Part shown: positions 1 to 8,411 of the stretch, one piece after another
Numbering within the stretch: the stretch's first letter is position 1
Layout of the letters: each line of letters starts with the position of its first letter
Source of the DNA: an uncultured Pontibacter sp.
Lineage (GTDB): Bacteria; Bacteroidota; Bacteroidia; Cytophagales; Hymenobacteraceae
Assembly: GCF_947492645.1 (NCBI RefSeq)
Contig: NZ_CANLMZ010000017.1
Coordinates: forward strand, 1-64,000
DNA: 64,000 nucleotides
Reading direction: 5' to 3'
The notes under the pieces: generated by a model
What the model was told of the DNA's origin: nothing
Database searches by the model: none
The model's input: the letters and a program-made list of their open reading frames with translations, nothing else
Position numbers and translations under genes: made by a program

Positions 1-293
1 ATGGTAATGTCGGCTGAGTTGCCCAGCGAGCGTACAAGCGGACCGGCGCCACGTATGTTGGAGTTAACGATAACCACAGGCTCGTTGGTGCGGATTTCTA
101 CCGCAGATACCTCTGAGTCGCGGGATTCCCAGTTACCGGTGTAGGTACCTCCCTTGGTGATAACAAGTGGGCCTGAGTAGGTTTGAGCAAATGATTTTGA
201 AATAGGGAACAGTACACACAATACTGAAGTGAGCAGGAGGGCAAACAAAGCCCGGCTAGCTCTCTTATTGGAATAAGAGGTTAGTTTGTTCAT
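1..293 (-). CDS. Secreted parallel beta-helix protein, 5' end only (cut by window edge)
   Basis: The ATG lies at 293 and the frame stays open to the window edge, giving about 97 N-terminal residues. The first 37 or so form a signal peptide ending near SKSFAQ. They are followed by the start of a right-handed beta-helix domain ([15 protein letters not shown]...). From base 1 to about 210 the DNA is almost identical to 11287-11497, the 5' end of the PA14 beta-helix gene (one mismatch seen, at 87); the signal-peptide part differs clearly. The product is therefore a paralogue of the 8412-11579 gene, probably exported by Sec. Its C-terminus, and so T9SS sorting or PA14 domains, cannot be seen. Function is inferred only: binding, cleaving or epimerising a polysaccharide. 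Confidence 0.8.
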   Translation of the reverse strand, partial: MNKLTSYSNKRASRALFALLLTSVLCVLFPISKSFAQTYSGPLVITKGGTYTGNWESRDSEVSAVEIRTNEPVVIVNSNIRGAGPLVRSLGNSADIT

Positions 294-469
294 CTTCTTT
301 GGCTAAAAAGTTGAAATTTAATTTTACTGGTGGTGCGGGTTCTGTCTTGTTCTCCAGGGGTGTTGGCGCATCCCCGGGGCTACTAATACCCGGCACTTTA
401 ATTAACTAGATTTTACTTTACTTTTGTTTGTGTGGCTAATTGCTTCATATGTAAGATGTTGCAAATATA
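294..469 (-). promoter_or_regulatory. Promoter and conserved leader of the beta-helix gene, copy A
   Basis: The minus strand carries TATATTTG (462-469), a match to the Bacteroidota -7 element TAnnTTTG; a TTTG at 485-488 is a poor -33 because the spacer is only 15 bp. The leader of roughly 160 nt shares three blocks with the leader at 11580-11743: bases next to the start codon (294-331), GGATGCGCCAACA (361-373), and the stretch next to the -7 element (430-469). The sequence between the blocks differs, so the blocks look constrained. Confidence 0.5.
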
Positions 470-1220
470 GGGCGGTCGTTTTTACAAATACTAATTTAGA
501 ATGATAAATTTCTTGCTAAAATTATAGAAGGTTGCAATAGTTATAATCTTTTTAGCTTTAAAAAGGCCTTTAAAAGCTCTATGGCTAAGGTTTCGAGGTT
601 ACGAAGTTATGTTAAAAAAAGTTACCCGTATAAGTAAAGTACAATAAATTTAAGTGATAAGCTTTTTTTGTGGCTGTATGTTGCTAAAGTATCTAATATA
701 TACCTTACTGACTTGCAGAGTTAGCTTTTTACATGATGAATACAGCTATCTATATAGCTTCATATTAACCTATATAGATATCTAGAAGTATAAATTTTAA
801 TTTTTAGTTTAGGCACAACTTTACCAGAATCAACATGATTTCATAATGAGCTTAAGCCTGAAATTGAAATTGCAACTTTAACCTGCTTTACTGGCCTAAA
901 ATCGAGTCCATAAACTCTTGTTGTATACATGTAAGTAAAGTAGCTGTAGAAATTAGAATTTTATATAGATGATAGACAGTAGTTATTAGTTATTATCAGG
1001 ATACATCTCTATAGAGAATATGCCAGCCAACTTTTTATACCCCATTTAAGCAATCTTTTCTCCTTAAGTATACTCCAAAAGTATTAATTTTGATATATAC
1101 CCATAATATTTTGTATTAATCACATACTTTAAGTTGTTTACTGCGTATCTGAGGTCAATAGCTAAAGTCTGCTATTATACTATATTAAAGTATATCAATA
1201 ACTTACTTTAAGTTGGATTT
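470..1220. other. AT-rich divergent intergenic region
   Basis: This 750-bp stretch without a gene separates the divergent beta-helix and adhesin genes. It is very AT-rich. It contains an 11-bp inverted repeat, TATCTATATAG/CTATATAGATA, at 747-757 and 770-780 with a 12-nt loop, and copies of the AAGTATA word at 1066-1072 and 1188-1194. I see no convincing promoter for the plus-strand gene and no small ORF. Confidence 0.5.
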
Positions 1221-4200
1221 ATGGTAACAGTTCTATTAAGGGTAATGCTTATTGTTGCCGCTATATTACTATTCAGTTCTGTTTCTCAGGGGCAACAAAA
1301 TCCTTTACAATGTAAAGCGACTATCAGTACGGATAGTCCGCTTACAGTATGTTCCGGCCAAACCGTAAGACTTACTGTTGACCAGAAAGGATTTGCTTAT
1401 ACCTGGTATAAAGATGGTAGTGTAATCAATGCTCAGAAAGGAGAGTTCTATACAGTAACAGAATCTGGCAGTTACACGGTAAGCATTGATAATAATCCGG
1501 TCTGCAAATCAGAAAATACCTTGTCTGCGCCTGTTAAGGTGACTATAGCAGATTATCCCGTAGCTAATTTTGACATACCCTCTGGAGAGCAATGTGCCGG
1601 CTCTGCGCTGAAATTTACGAATACTTCTGCTGGTAGTAATCTGACTTATATTTGGGACTTTGGAGATCCCGACTCAGGGGCGCAGAACAGAAGCACAGAA
1701 GTATCGCCTACACATGTTTATAAAGGTTTTACAGGAGCAGTAAAAAAATTTAAAGTTAAGCTTACAGCAAAAAACAGCTCTGGCTGCGAGCGTACCATTG
1801 AAAAAGAAATTACAGTAAAAGAAGGCCCGGATGCTACATTGGCAGATATTGATGCTGGGACGAATGACACACCTTTTATTCGGTGCTCTTCAAATCCTAC
1901 GGATATAAATTATACTGTAAACGTTGAAAACAGATCCACAACCAAAGATATAAACCAAAGTTATAGGATTGATTGGGGAGATGGCTCTGCTGTAGAGGAT
2001 TTTGGAAAGGACTTTACCTCGGCCAAACATACTTTTACAAAAAGAGGGGCATTTAAAATTGTATTTACAGTTACAGGTAGCACAGGCTGTACCTCATCTA
2101 CTACATACGAGGCCTACAATGGAAGTAATCCGAGTTTATCGGTAGGCAGCCCCGGTAATACAGTTGGCTGTGCTCCAGTAACTTATACTTTCCCAATTAG
2201 TGGCGTAAAAGATAATTCACCAGCAACAAAGTATACATTCCAGTTCAATGATGGCACACCTGCTTATACTTTCACCCAGGAAAATATACCCTCTAACATT
2301 ACCCATACTTTTAGAAATGGCTCCTGCGGTATGCCCGGCAATTCGTTCACGCTTACAGCTACTGCCGAAAACCCATGTGGAGTAACGCCAATCGTAGTAG
2401 GGTCCATTAAAATTGCAGCTCCGCCTCAAGCTGGTTTTGATTCTCCGGTTTTAGCTGTTTGCACAGGCGAAGTTGTAAGATTTAGCAATACAACGGTTAA
2501 TGGCAGTTATTTTAACAATTCAGGTTCTTGCGTTTCAACTTCTAACTTTAACTGGAGCATATTCCCGGCAACCGGCTGGGCATTTGCATCTGGCTCTACA
2601 AGTGCATCAGCTAACCCGGATTTTATATTTAATAAGCCAGGAACATACGAAATTGTGCTAACCTCCAGCAATGGATGCTCGGAGGCTACAGTTAAAAAAA
2701 CAATAAAAGTAATTACACCACCTACAGCTGCTTTTTCAACTAGCCCAGAGGAGGGGTGTAAGAATTTAAGAGTTATTACCACCAATACCTCTACCGGAGA
2801 TGAGCTTGGGTACCAGTGGTCTATAAGTCCGGATAAAGGATTTAAGATAGTGAGCGGTTCTCTGTCCAGCGCAAATCCGGTTTTCGACTTTACTGAAGTT
2901 GGCGATTATATTATAACTCTTAAAGCCCACAATGAATGCGATAGCAGTACTATCTCAAAAAAAATTACTGTAAGAGATAAGCCACTAGTAACCCTGCCAG
3001 ATAATAAAGGTTACTGTTATCCCTTAACAGTTCAATTTGATTCTTCCAACCCAGACCATATTCCTACATTTCTCGAAAACAATGGCACAATTTCGGCTTA
3101 TACCTGGAGCGTTTCTGGCGATGCTACTTTTGTAAACGGTACTTCAGCAAATTCTAAGTATCCGTCCATCAACTTTCCGAGGGAAGGAAAATATACTGTT
3201 ACGCTGGTGGCTGCAAACGAGTGTGGTAATTCAGAGCAGGTTACCCAGGTGATAACCATTGCGGCACCTGCCGCAAACAATATTTCTGATAATCAAGAAG
3301 TATGTGCAGGAACTACACCAGCTAAGTTAACTGGCTCTGTGCCATTGGGGGGAGCGGCTGTTACTTATAGCTGGGAGCAAAGTACAACAGATGCTACCTC
3401 AGGATTTCAGCTTATTGCAGGAGCCACAGCTAGTGATTACTCGCCGCTTCCACTCACCCAGACAACCTGGTTCAGAAGAAAACTTAACGCAGGGGGCTGC
3501 GAAGCAATTTCTGATGCCGTTAAAATAACTGTGATACCAACTCCGGCGCCTCCTGTTGTGGCAGCTAAAACGGTATGTGCAGGTTCCATTGTAAAACTTA
3601 ATATTGAAAATCCTACTGGTACTTATGAGTGGTTCGGAGAAGAAAACAGTACTACTCCTTTTCATATTGGGCCAAGCTTTGAGACTCCTGTACTGCATGT
3701 TAGTGTTACCTATTTTGTACATGCAAAAGGAACCGAAGGCTGCTCTAGTATAAAAGTGCCTGTTACTGTAACTGTAGATGCCACCATACAGGATAATACC
3801 ATTAGTAGTAACCAGGCAATTTGCACAGGAGAGTTAGCCCAGGACCTGATAGGTTCTGCCCCAACTGGCGGCACAGGTGTTTATACTTACCTCTGGGAGC
3901 AAAGTACGGATAACAAAAATTTTACAGCTGCAAGTGGCGTAAACACATCAAAGGACTACGAGCCTGGAATAATGATGCAGGAAACCTGGTACAGGCGCCG
4001 GGTTATATCAGGCAGTTGCGAAAGTATCTCAGCGCCCGTCCAGATTGCGGTTAATGGGCTTATCACAAATAACAGTATTAGTGCCCCACAGACCATATGC
4101 ACCGGCACAAAGCCATTAGCCTTAAGCGGCACATTACCTGCCGGAGGCGATGGCAGCTACGCTTACCGTTGGGAATTTAGTACAGATGGGCCAACCGGTA

Positions 4201-7052
4201 TCTTTTCTCCTGCACCAGGCAATAATGAGGAAGCTGGTTATGAGCCGGTCATCTTAACAAAAACAACCTGGTTCAGGCGTGTGGTACTTTCCAATATATG
4301 TTCAAATCCTTCGGGTGCTGTAGAAATTACAGTTAACGAAAACATTGGCAATAACATACTTACAGGAGACCAAACGGTTTGCCTTGGCGGGAGCGCAACT
4401 TTACAAGCAAGCCTGCCCACCGGTGGGAATGGTGCATACACTTACCTTTGGGAGGTAAGCACACTCAGCGATCAGGAGGGGTTTGTACCTGCTCCAGGCA
4501 AAAACGATGAGCAGGAGTATATTACAGCCGCCCTTAGCCAGACCTCGTGGTTCAGAAGGCGGGTGTCTTCAGCACCTTGTGCTGTGCAATATAGTATTGC
4601 AATAAAAGTAACTGTAAACAAGGCAATCAGCCAGAATCTTATAAACGGCGATCAAAGTATATGCGCTGGTTCTGCACCACAGCCGCTTGGTGGCACTACT
4701 CCAACAGGCGGTAGCGGTATTTATACTTATCTTTGGGAAAGCAGCACTACTGGACCCGACACAGGTTTTAGTCCGGCGTCCGGAGTAAACAATGGCGATA
4801 CATTTCAGCCCGGGCCATTATCGCAATCTACCTGGTTCAGGCGATCTGTGCTTTCAGACCCCTGCACACCATTGGCTAGTAATGCTGTAAAAGTTACTGT
4901 GCTGCCTGTAATAGCAAATAATATATTAACGGGTTCTCAGATAATCTGCATAGGCTCTACACCTGTTTCTATAGCGGGTTCACTACCTACAGGCGGCAAT
5001 AGCATGTATACCTACCTCTGGGAAAGCAGCCTGGATGGAGAAAATTTTGCTGCAGCCCCTGCTGAAAATAACCAGTTGCATTACCAACCGGAGGCATTAA
5101 CCCAAACTACATGGTTTAGAAGGGTTGTACAATCCGGTGACTGCTCACATTACAGCGAGCCTATACTTGTAACAGTTAATGAGGAGATTACAGCAAATAA
5201 CATCTCTCAAAATCAACTGATATGCGTGGGAGCTACACCTGCAGAGTTGTTTGGTCCTGACCCGGTTGGAGGAGATGGCAATTATACTTATTTATGGGAG
5301 AGCAGCACTACCGGGCCAGATACAGATTTTAGTCCCGCTGCAGGTGATAACACAAGTATAAACTATAAACCAGGTGCAATTACCCAGACTACGTGGTTTA
5401 GACGTGTGGTATCAGCTGGTCCTTGTGCTCCTAACTATAGTCCATCCATTCAGATAACAGTTACTCCTCCAATAGCCAGCAACTCTATTTCTATGCCTCA
5501 GGCTATTTGCGAAGGTACGCAACCTGCAAGTTTAGTTGGATCTGTACCAACGGGGGGAAATGGAACCTATACATATGTGTGGGAGAGTAGTACAACCAGC
5601 CCAAATGGTGGGTTTACGCCAGCGCCAGGAGTAAATAATCAACAAGACTACACACCTGGCCAGGTGCCGGGTACGAGTTGGTTCAGGAGGGTTATCTTCT
5701 CTGAAGGCTGTACCAGCGTCTCTGTGGCTGTGCAAATAACAGTAGTTCCGCCTGTTGCCAACAATATTGTAAGTTCAGATCAATTGGTTTGTGTGGGTAC
5801 AATGCCAGCTACTTTGCAGGGTACCACTCCTACAGGTGGCGACAGTAATTATACTTACCGCTGGGAGGCAAGTACAGATAATATAAATTTCTCTGCGGCA
5901 CCAGGCATATCAAATGGCGCAAATTATACTTCGGGGCCACTTAGTGGTAATACTTGGTTCAGGCGGGTAGTTATGGCCGGGCCATGCGCCGAATCAGTAA
6001 GCGCTTCTGTTAAAATAACTGTAAACACTCCTGTAGCTAATAATAGTATAGGCTCACCCCAACTTATCTGCGCTGGCACTAAGCCAGGGGTTCTGCATGG
6101 GTCGGTGCCAACTGGTGGAAGCGGAGATTACACCTATCTATGGGAATTTAGCACAACCAGCGCCACAACTGGCTTCGCACCGGCAGCAGGCACAAACAAT
6201 ACACCTGCCTACGAGCCTGATGTACTTCACCGAAATACATGGTTCCGTAGGAAAGTGATATCGTTACCATGCGAGGAAAGTATAAGTTATGCTGTATTGA
6301 TAACAGTACAACCTCAGCCGGCTGCCCCTCAGGCCAAAGGTATAAATGTTTGCCCTGGCACCACAGCTACGCTTGTGGCTTCTGCTTTAGCCGCTACTGA
6401 TAAAATAGAATGGTTTGACCAGGAAGTAGGAGGAGTACCGTTACAAGTAGGAACTACCTATACTTCAGAACCGATCATATCTGACACAGACTTTTATGTA
6501 CAAACTGTAAACCAGTATGGCTGTGCGAGCAAAAGAACAAAAATAACAGTTAAAGTTATCAAACCTGAAGCAGACGCCGGGCCAGATATTACAATTACCC
6601 GGGGGCAAGTAGCACAGCTAAGAGCCAGGGGAGGCGATAAATACATGTGGTCACCCGCCGATGGCCTCTCTGATCCTAACATCGCAAATCCTGTAACCAC
6701 CCCACTCGAAACAACTACTTATACTGTAACCATCACCACTTCGGATGGATGTATCATTACAGATGATGTTGTAGTGACTGTGCTGCCAGCCATTAAAATC
6801 ACGAACGCCCTTACCTTGAACGGCGATGGGCTTAATGAGTCATGGTTTATAGAGAATATAGAGTTTTACCCGGATTGCCAAATAGAAATTTTTACTCGTT
6901 GGGGAGCCAAGATCTTTGAATCAACAGGTTATAAAGAGCCTTGGGACGGAACCTTTCAGGGAAAACAGCTACCAATGGCAGCTTACTACTATATTATCAA
7001 ATTAAACAAAACTGAAAATCCTATTTCAGGGAGCATCACAATAATCAAATAG
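1221..7052 (+). CDS. Giant PKD/Ig-repeat adhesin with T9SS type B sorting domain
   Basis: A 1943-residue cell-surface protein. Residues 1-25 form a signal peptide ending at VSQGQQ. Residues of about 110-680 hold six PKD-like beta-sandwiches (motifs such as YIWDFGD, YRIDWGDGS, YTWSVSG). Residues 686-1700 hold ten copies of an 85-90-residue module, each with a conserved cysteine (xxxxICxGxxP), a PTGG turn, YTYLWExSTT and QTTWFRRxV; an Ig-like segment interrupts after the first copy. One more Ig-like domain and a PKD-like segment lead to a C-terminal type B T9SS domain (ALTLNGDGLNESW ... IEIFTRWGAKIFE). Family knowledge: such proteins leave through T9SS and act as adhesins or gliding proteins like SprB. 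The downstream PorP/SprF gene, 5 bp away, fits. ATG at 1221 is chosen because it gives the full signal peptide. Confidence 0.9.
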   Translation: MVTVLLRVMLIVAAILLFSSVSQGQQNPLQCKATISTDSPLTVCSGQTVRLTVDQKGFAYTWYKDGSVINAQKGEFYTVTESGSYTVSIDNNPVCKSENTLSAPVKVTIADYPVANFDIPSGEQCAGSALKFTNTSAGSNLTYIWDFGDPDSGAQNRSTEVSPTHVYKGFTGAVKKFKVKLTAKNSSGCERTIEKEITVKEGPDATLADIDAGTNDTPFIRCSSNPTDINYTVNVENRSTTKDINQSYRIDWGDGSAVEDFGKDFTSAKHTFTKRGAFKIVFTVTGSTGCTSSTTYEAYNGSNPSLSVGSPGNTVGCAPVTYTFPISGVKDNSPATKYTFQFNDGTPAYTFTQENIPSNITHTFRNGSCGMPGNSFTLTATAENPCGVTPIVVGSIKIAAPPQAGFDSPVLAVCTGEVVRFSNTTVNGSYFNNSGSCVSTSNFNWSIFPATGWAFASGSTSASANPDFIFNKPGTYEIVLTSSNGCSEATVKKTIKVITPPTAAFSTSPEEGCKNLRVITTNTSTGDELGYQWSISPDKGFKIVSGSLSSANPVFDFTEVGDYIITLKAHNECDSSTISKKITVRDKPLVTLPDNKGYCYPLTVQFDSSNPDHIPTFLENNGTISAYTWSVSGDATFVNGTSANSKYPSINFPREGKYTVTLVAANECGNSEQVTQVITIAAPAANNISDNQEVCAGTTPAKLTGSVPLGGAAVTYSWEQSTTDATSGFQLIAGATASDYSPLPLTQTTWFRRKLNAGGCEAISDAVKITVIPTPAPPVVAAKTVCAGSIVKLNIENPTGTYEWFGEENSTTPFHIGPSFETPVLHVSVTYFVHAKGTEGCSSIKVPVTVTVDATIQDNTISSNQAICTGELAQDLIGSAPTGGTGVYTYLWEQSTDNKNFTAASGVNTSKDYEPGIMMQETWYRRRVISGSCESISAPVQIAVNGLITNNSISAPQTICTGTKPLALSGTLPAGGDGSYAYRWEFSTDGPTGIFSPAPGNNEEAGYEPVILTKTTWFRRVVLSNICSNPSGAVEITVNENIGNNILTGDQTVCLGGSATLQASLPTGGNGAYTYLWEVSTLSDQEGFVPAPGKNDEQEYITAALSQTSWFRRRVSSAPCAVQYSIAIKVTVNKAISQNLINGDQSICAGSAPQPLGGTTPTGGSGIYTYLWESSTTGPDTGFSPASGVNNGDTFQPGPLSQSTWFRRSVLSDPCTPLASNAVKVTVLPVIANNILTGSQIICIGSTPVSIAGSLPTGGNSMYTYLWESSLDGENFAAAPAENNQLHYQPEALTQTTWFRRVVQSGDCSHYSEPILVTVNEEITANNISQNQLICVGATPAELFGPDPVGGDGNYTYLWESSTTGPDTDFSPAAGDNTSINYKPGAITQTTWFRRVVSAGPCAPNYSPSIQITVTPPIASNSISMPQAICEGTQPASLVGSVPTGGNGTYTYVWESSTTSPNGGFTPAPGVNNQQDYTPGQVPGTSWFRRVIFSEGCTSVSVAVQITVVPPVANNIVSSDQLVCVGTMPATLQGTTPTGGDSNYTYRWEASTDNINFSAAPGISNGANYTSGPLSGNTWFRRVVMAGPCAESVSASVKITVNTPVANNSIGSPQLICAGTKPGVLHGSVPTGGSGDYTYLWEFSTTSATTGFAPAAGTNNTPAYEPDVLHRNTWFRRKVISLPCEESISYAVLITVQPQPAAPQAKGINVCPGTTATLVASALAATDKIEWFDQEVGGVPLQVGTTYTSEPIISDTDFYVQTVNQYGCASKRTKITVKVIKPEADAGPDITITRGQVAQLRARGGDKYMWSPADGLSDPNIANPVTTPLETTTYTVTITTSDGCIITDDVVVTVLPAIKITNALTLNGDGLNESWFIENIEFYPDCQIEIFTRWGAKIFESTGYKEPWDGTFQGKQLPMAAYYYIIKLNKTENPISGSITIIK
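3276..6310 (+). repeat. Ten tandem Ig-like modules inside the adhesin
   Basis: Each copy is about 260 bp and shares a Cys-Gly start, a PTGG turn and a WFRR block. The DNA has drifted between copies although the protein pattern is kept. The YTYLW stretch repeatedly encodes TATACTT at the DNA level. Confidence 0.85.
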
Positions 7053-7057
7053 CGTGT

Positions 7058-8056
7058 ATGAAAGTACTTTTAACTACTGCTATACTTTGCTTGGTGCTGC
7101 ATTGTACGGCTCTCGGGCAACAGCAGCCGCAATTAAGCCAGTATATGCAAAACAACTTTCTGATAAATCCAGCTGTGGCAGGCATAGAAAGCTACGCAGA
7201 TGTTCGTGCAGCGTACCGCAGCCAATGGATAGGTATAGAAGGGGCACCAGTTACTTTTTATGCCAGTATACATGCTGCTCTGAACAAGCGGGAGAAAAGC
7301 GCCACCTCAATGAGGTATGGGGCAAAATCAAAAAAGAGGACAGGTAGCCATTACCGCGTTACGCCTCATCATGGAGTAGGGGCTATAGCAAAAGTTGACA
7401 AGGCAGGCGTACTTCGAACATCATCTCTAAACCTGAATTATGCCTACCATTTGCCTTTAACACAATCCATTAATCTGGCAAGTGGAGTTTATAGCGGCTT
7501 CACACAGTTTCACATCAGCAAAAAAGACATCGTAATGCAAACACCAGATGACCCTTTTTTAAATGAAGATGAGCTTAACATCATGAAACTTGATTTAGGT
7601 GTGGGACTGTGGATGTATAGCCCAACCTTTTTTTTTGGGATTTCGGGGGCACAGTTAGTGCATAGTGGGAGCGATGTTTATAAGCCTGAGGAAGGGCCAC
7701 GGGCTATTATGCAGCGACACTATTATATTACTGGAGGGTATAGGTTATCTATTACAGATAGAATTGATGCGACACCATCTGTGATGCTGAAAGTTACTGA
7801 TAATAAACAAACAGCTATCGATCTTAATTTGAAAGCACTTTATGCGCAACGGGTATGGGGCGGTGTATCTTACAGGCACAAAGATGCAGCCGCTGTAATA
7901 GCAGGTGTATACTTAAACCACCTGATAGACTTGAGTTATTCGTATGATTTCGTTTCTTCAGATATGAGTAAGGCAAGAGCCAACAGCCATGAGATAGTTG
8001 TCGGCTTCAAACTTAATAACCCAACCAAGGTCTTATGCCCTCAGTGGGTTTGGTAA
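7058..8056 (+). CDS. PorP/SprF family type IX secretion membrane protein
   Basis: A 332-residue protein starting 5 bp after the adhesin and certainly co-transcribed. A signal peptide (to about residue 20, ALGQQQP) precedes the family hallmark LSQYMQNNFLINPAVAGIESYADVRAAYRSQW. The rest is a predicted outer-membrane beta-barrel ending VVGFKLNN. Family knowledge: PorP/SprF proteins are encoded next to type B T9SS cargo and help secrete or attach that cargo (SprF for SprB). I infer it is dedicated to the 1943-residue adhesin. An insertion at residues 80-100 (KREKSATSMRYGAKSKKRTG) is lysine/arginine-rich. Length is normal for the family. Confidence 0.9.
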   Translation: MKVLLTTAILCLVLHCTALGQQQPQLSQYMQNNFLINPAVAGIESYADVRAAYRSQWIGIEGAPVTFYASIHAALNKREKSATSMRYGAKSKKRTGSHYRVTPHHGVGAIAKVDKAGVLRTSSLNLNYAYHLPLTQSINLASGVYSGFTQFHISKKDIVMQTPDDPFLNEDELNIMKLDLGVGLWMYSPTFFFGISGAQLVHSGSDVYKPEEGPRAIMQRHYYITGGYRLSITDRIDATPSVMLKVTDNKQTAIDLNLKALYAQRVWGGVSYRHKDAAAVIAGVYLNHLIDLSYSYDFVSSDMSKARANSHEIVVGFKLNNPTKVLCPQWVW

Positions 8057-8411
8057 GCGGAATGTAAAATGATAGCACTACTTAGATCATAGCTTAAATA
8101 TAACATTAGGAAGTGTAATAAGCAGGAATCGCAGTAGCTGTCATTTATTCATTTCCATGTAGCTCAGTTATACTTGGATTAAAAACAAACCACAATGAAC
8201 CTCATTTATCTAAATCAGCCGATATTGCTGTTTATTGAAGATCGATGCCCAGCCAACTGTTTTTATTGTGAAAGCAAGTGTTAAGAGCATACGGAGTAGG
8301 TTTAAATAAAACGTACCCATTTTTAGTGTTAAGTAAAGCCAATACAAAAAGACATAAAAAAAGCGTCGGTAATCTACCGACGCTTTTTTGTTTATCATGA
8401 AATGTCCTATG
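8057..8411. other. Convergent intergenic region
   Basis: A 355-bp stretch between convergent genes. Apart from the terminator at 8357-8389 and one TATACTT word near 8170 I see nothing in it. A 62-codon minus-strand ORF here runs through the terminator and is unlikely to be a gene. Confidence 0.5.
8357..8389. terminator. Bidirectional rho-independent terminator
   Basis: A 9-bp GC-rich stem GCGTCGGTA/TACCGACGC with loop ATC is flanked by an A-run on one side and a T-run on the other. It can end both the porP/sprF transcript and the convergent beta-helix/PA14 transcript. Confidence 0.9.

Noticed and set aside
7054-7347. 97-codon ORF at the start of the porP/sprF gene
   Set aside because: It overlaps the PorP/SprF frame, which has clear family motifs and a signal peptide.
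8158-8175. GTAGCTCAGTT resembling a tRNA D-arm
   Set aside because: No acceptor, anticodon or T-arm can be folded around it.
8210-8398. 62-codon minus-strand ORF
   Set aside because: It reads through a strong bidirectional terminator and has no recognisable features.
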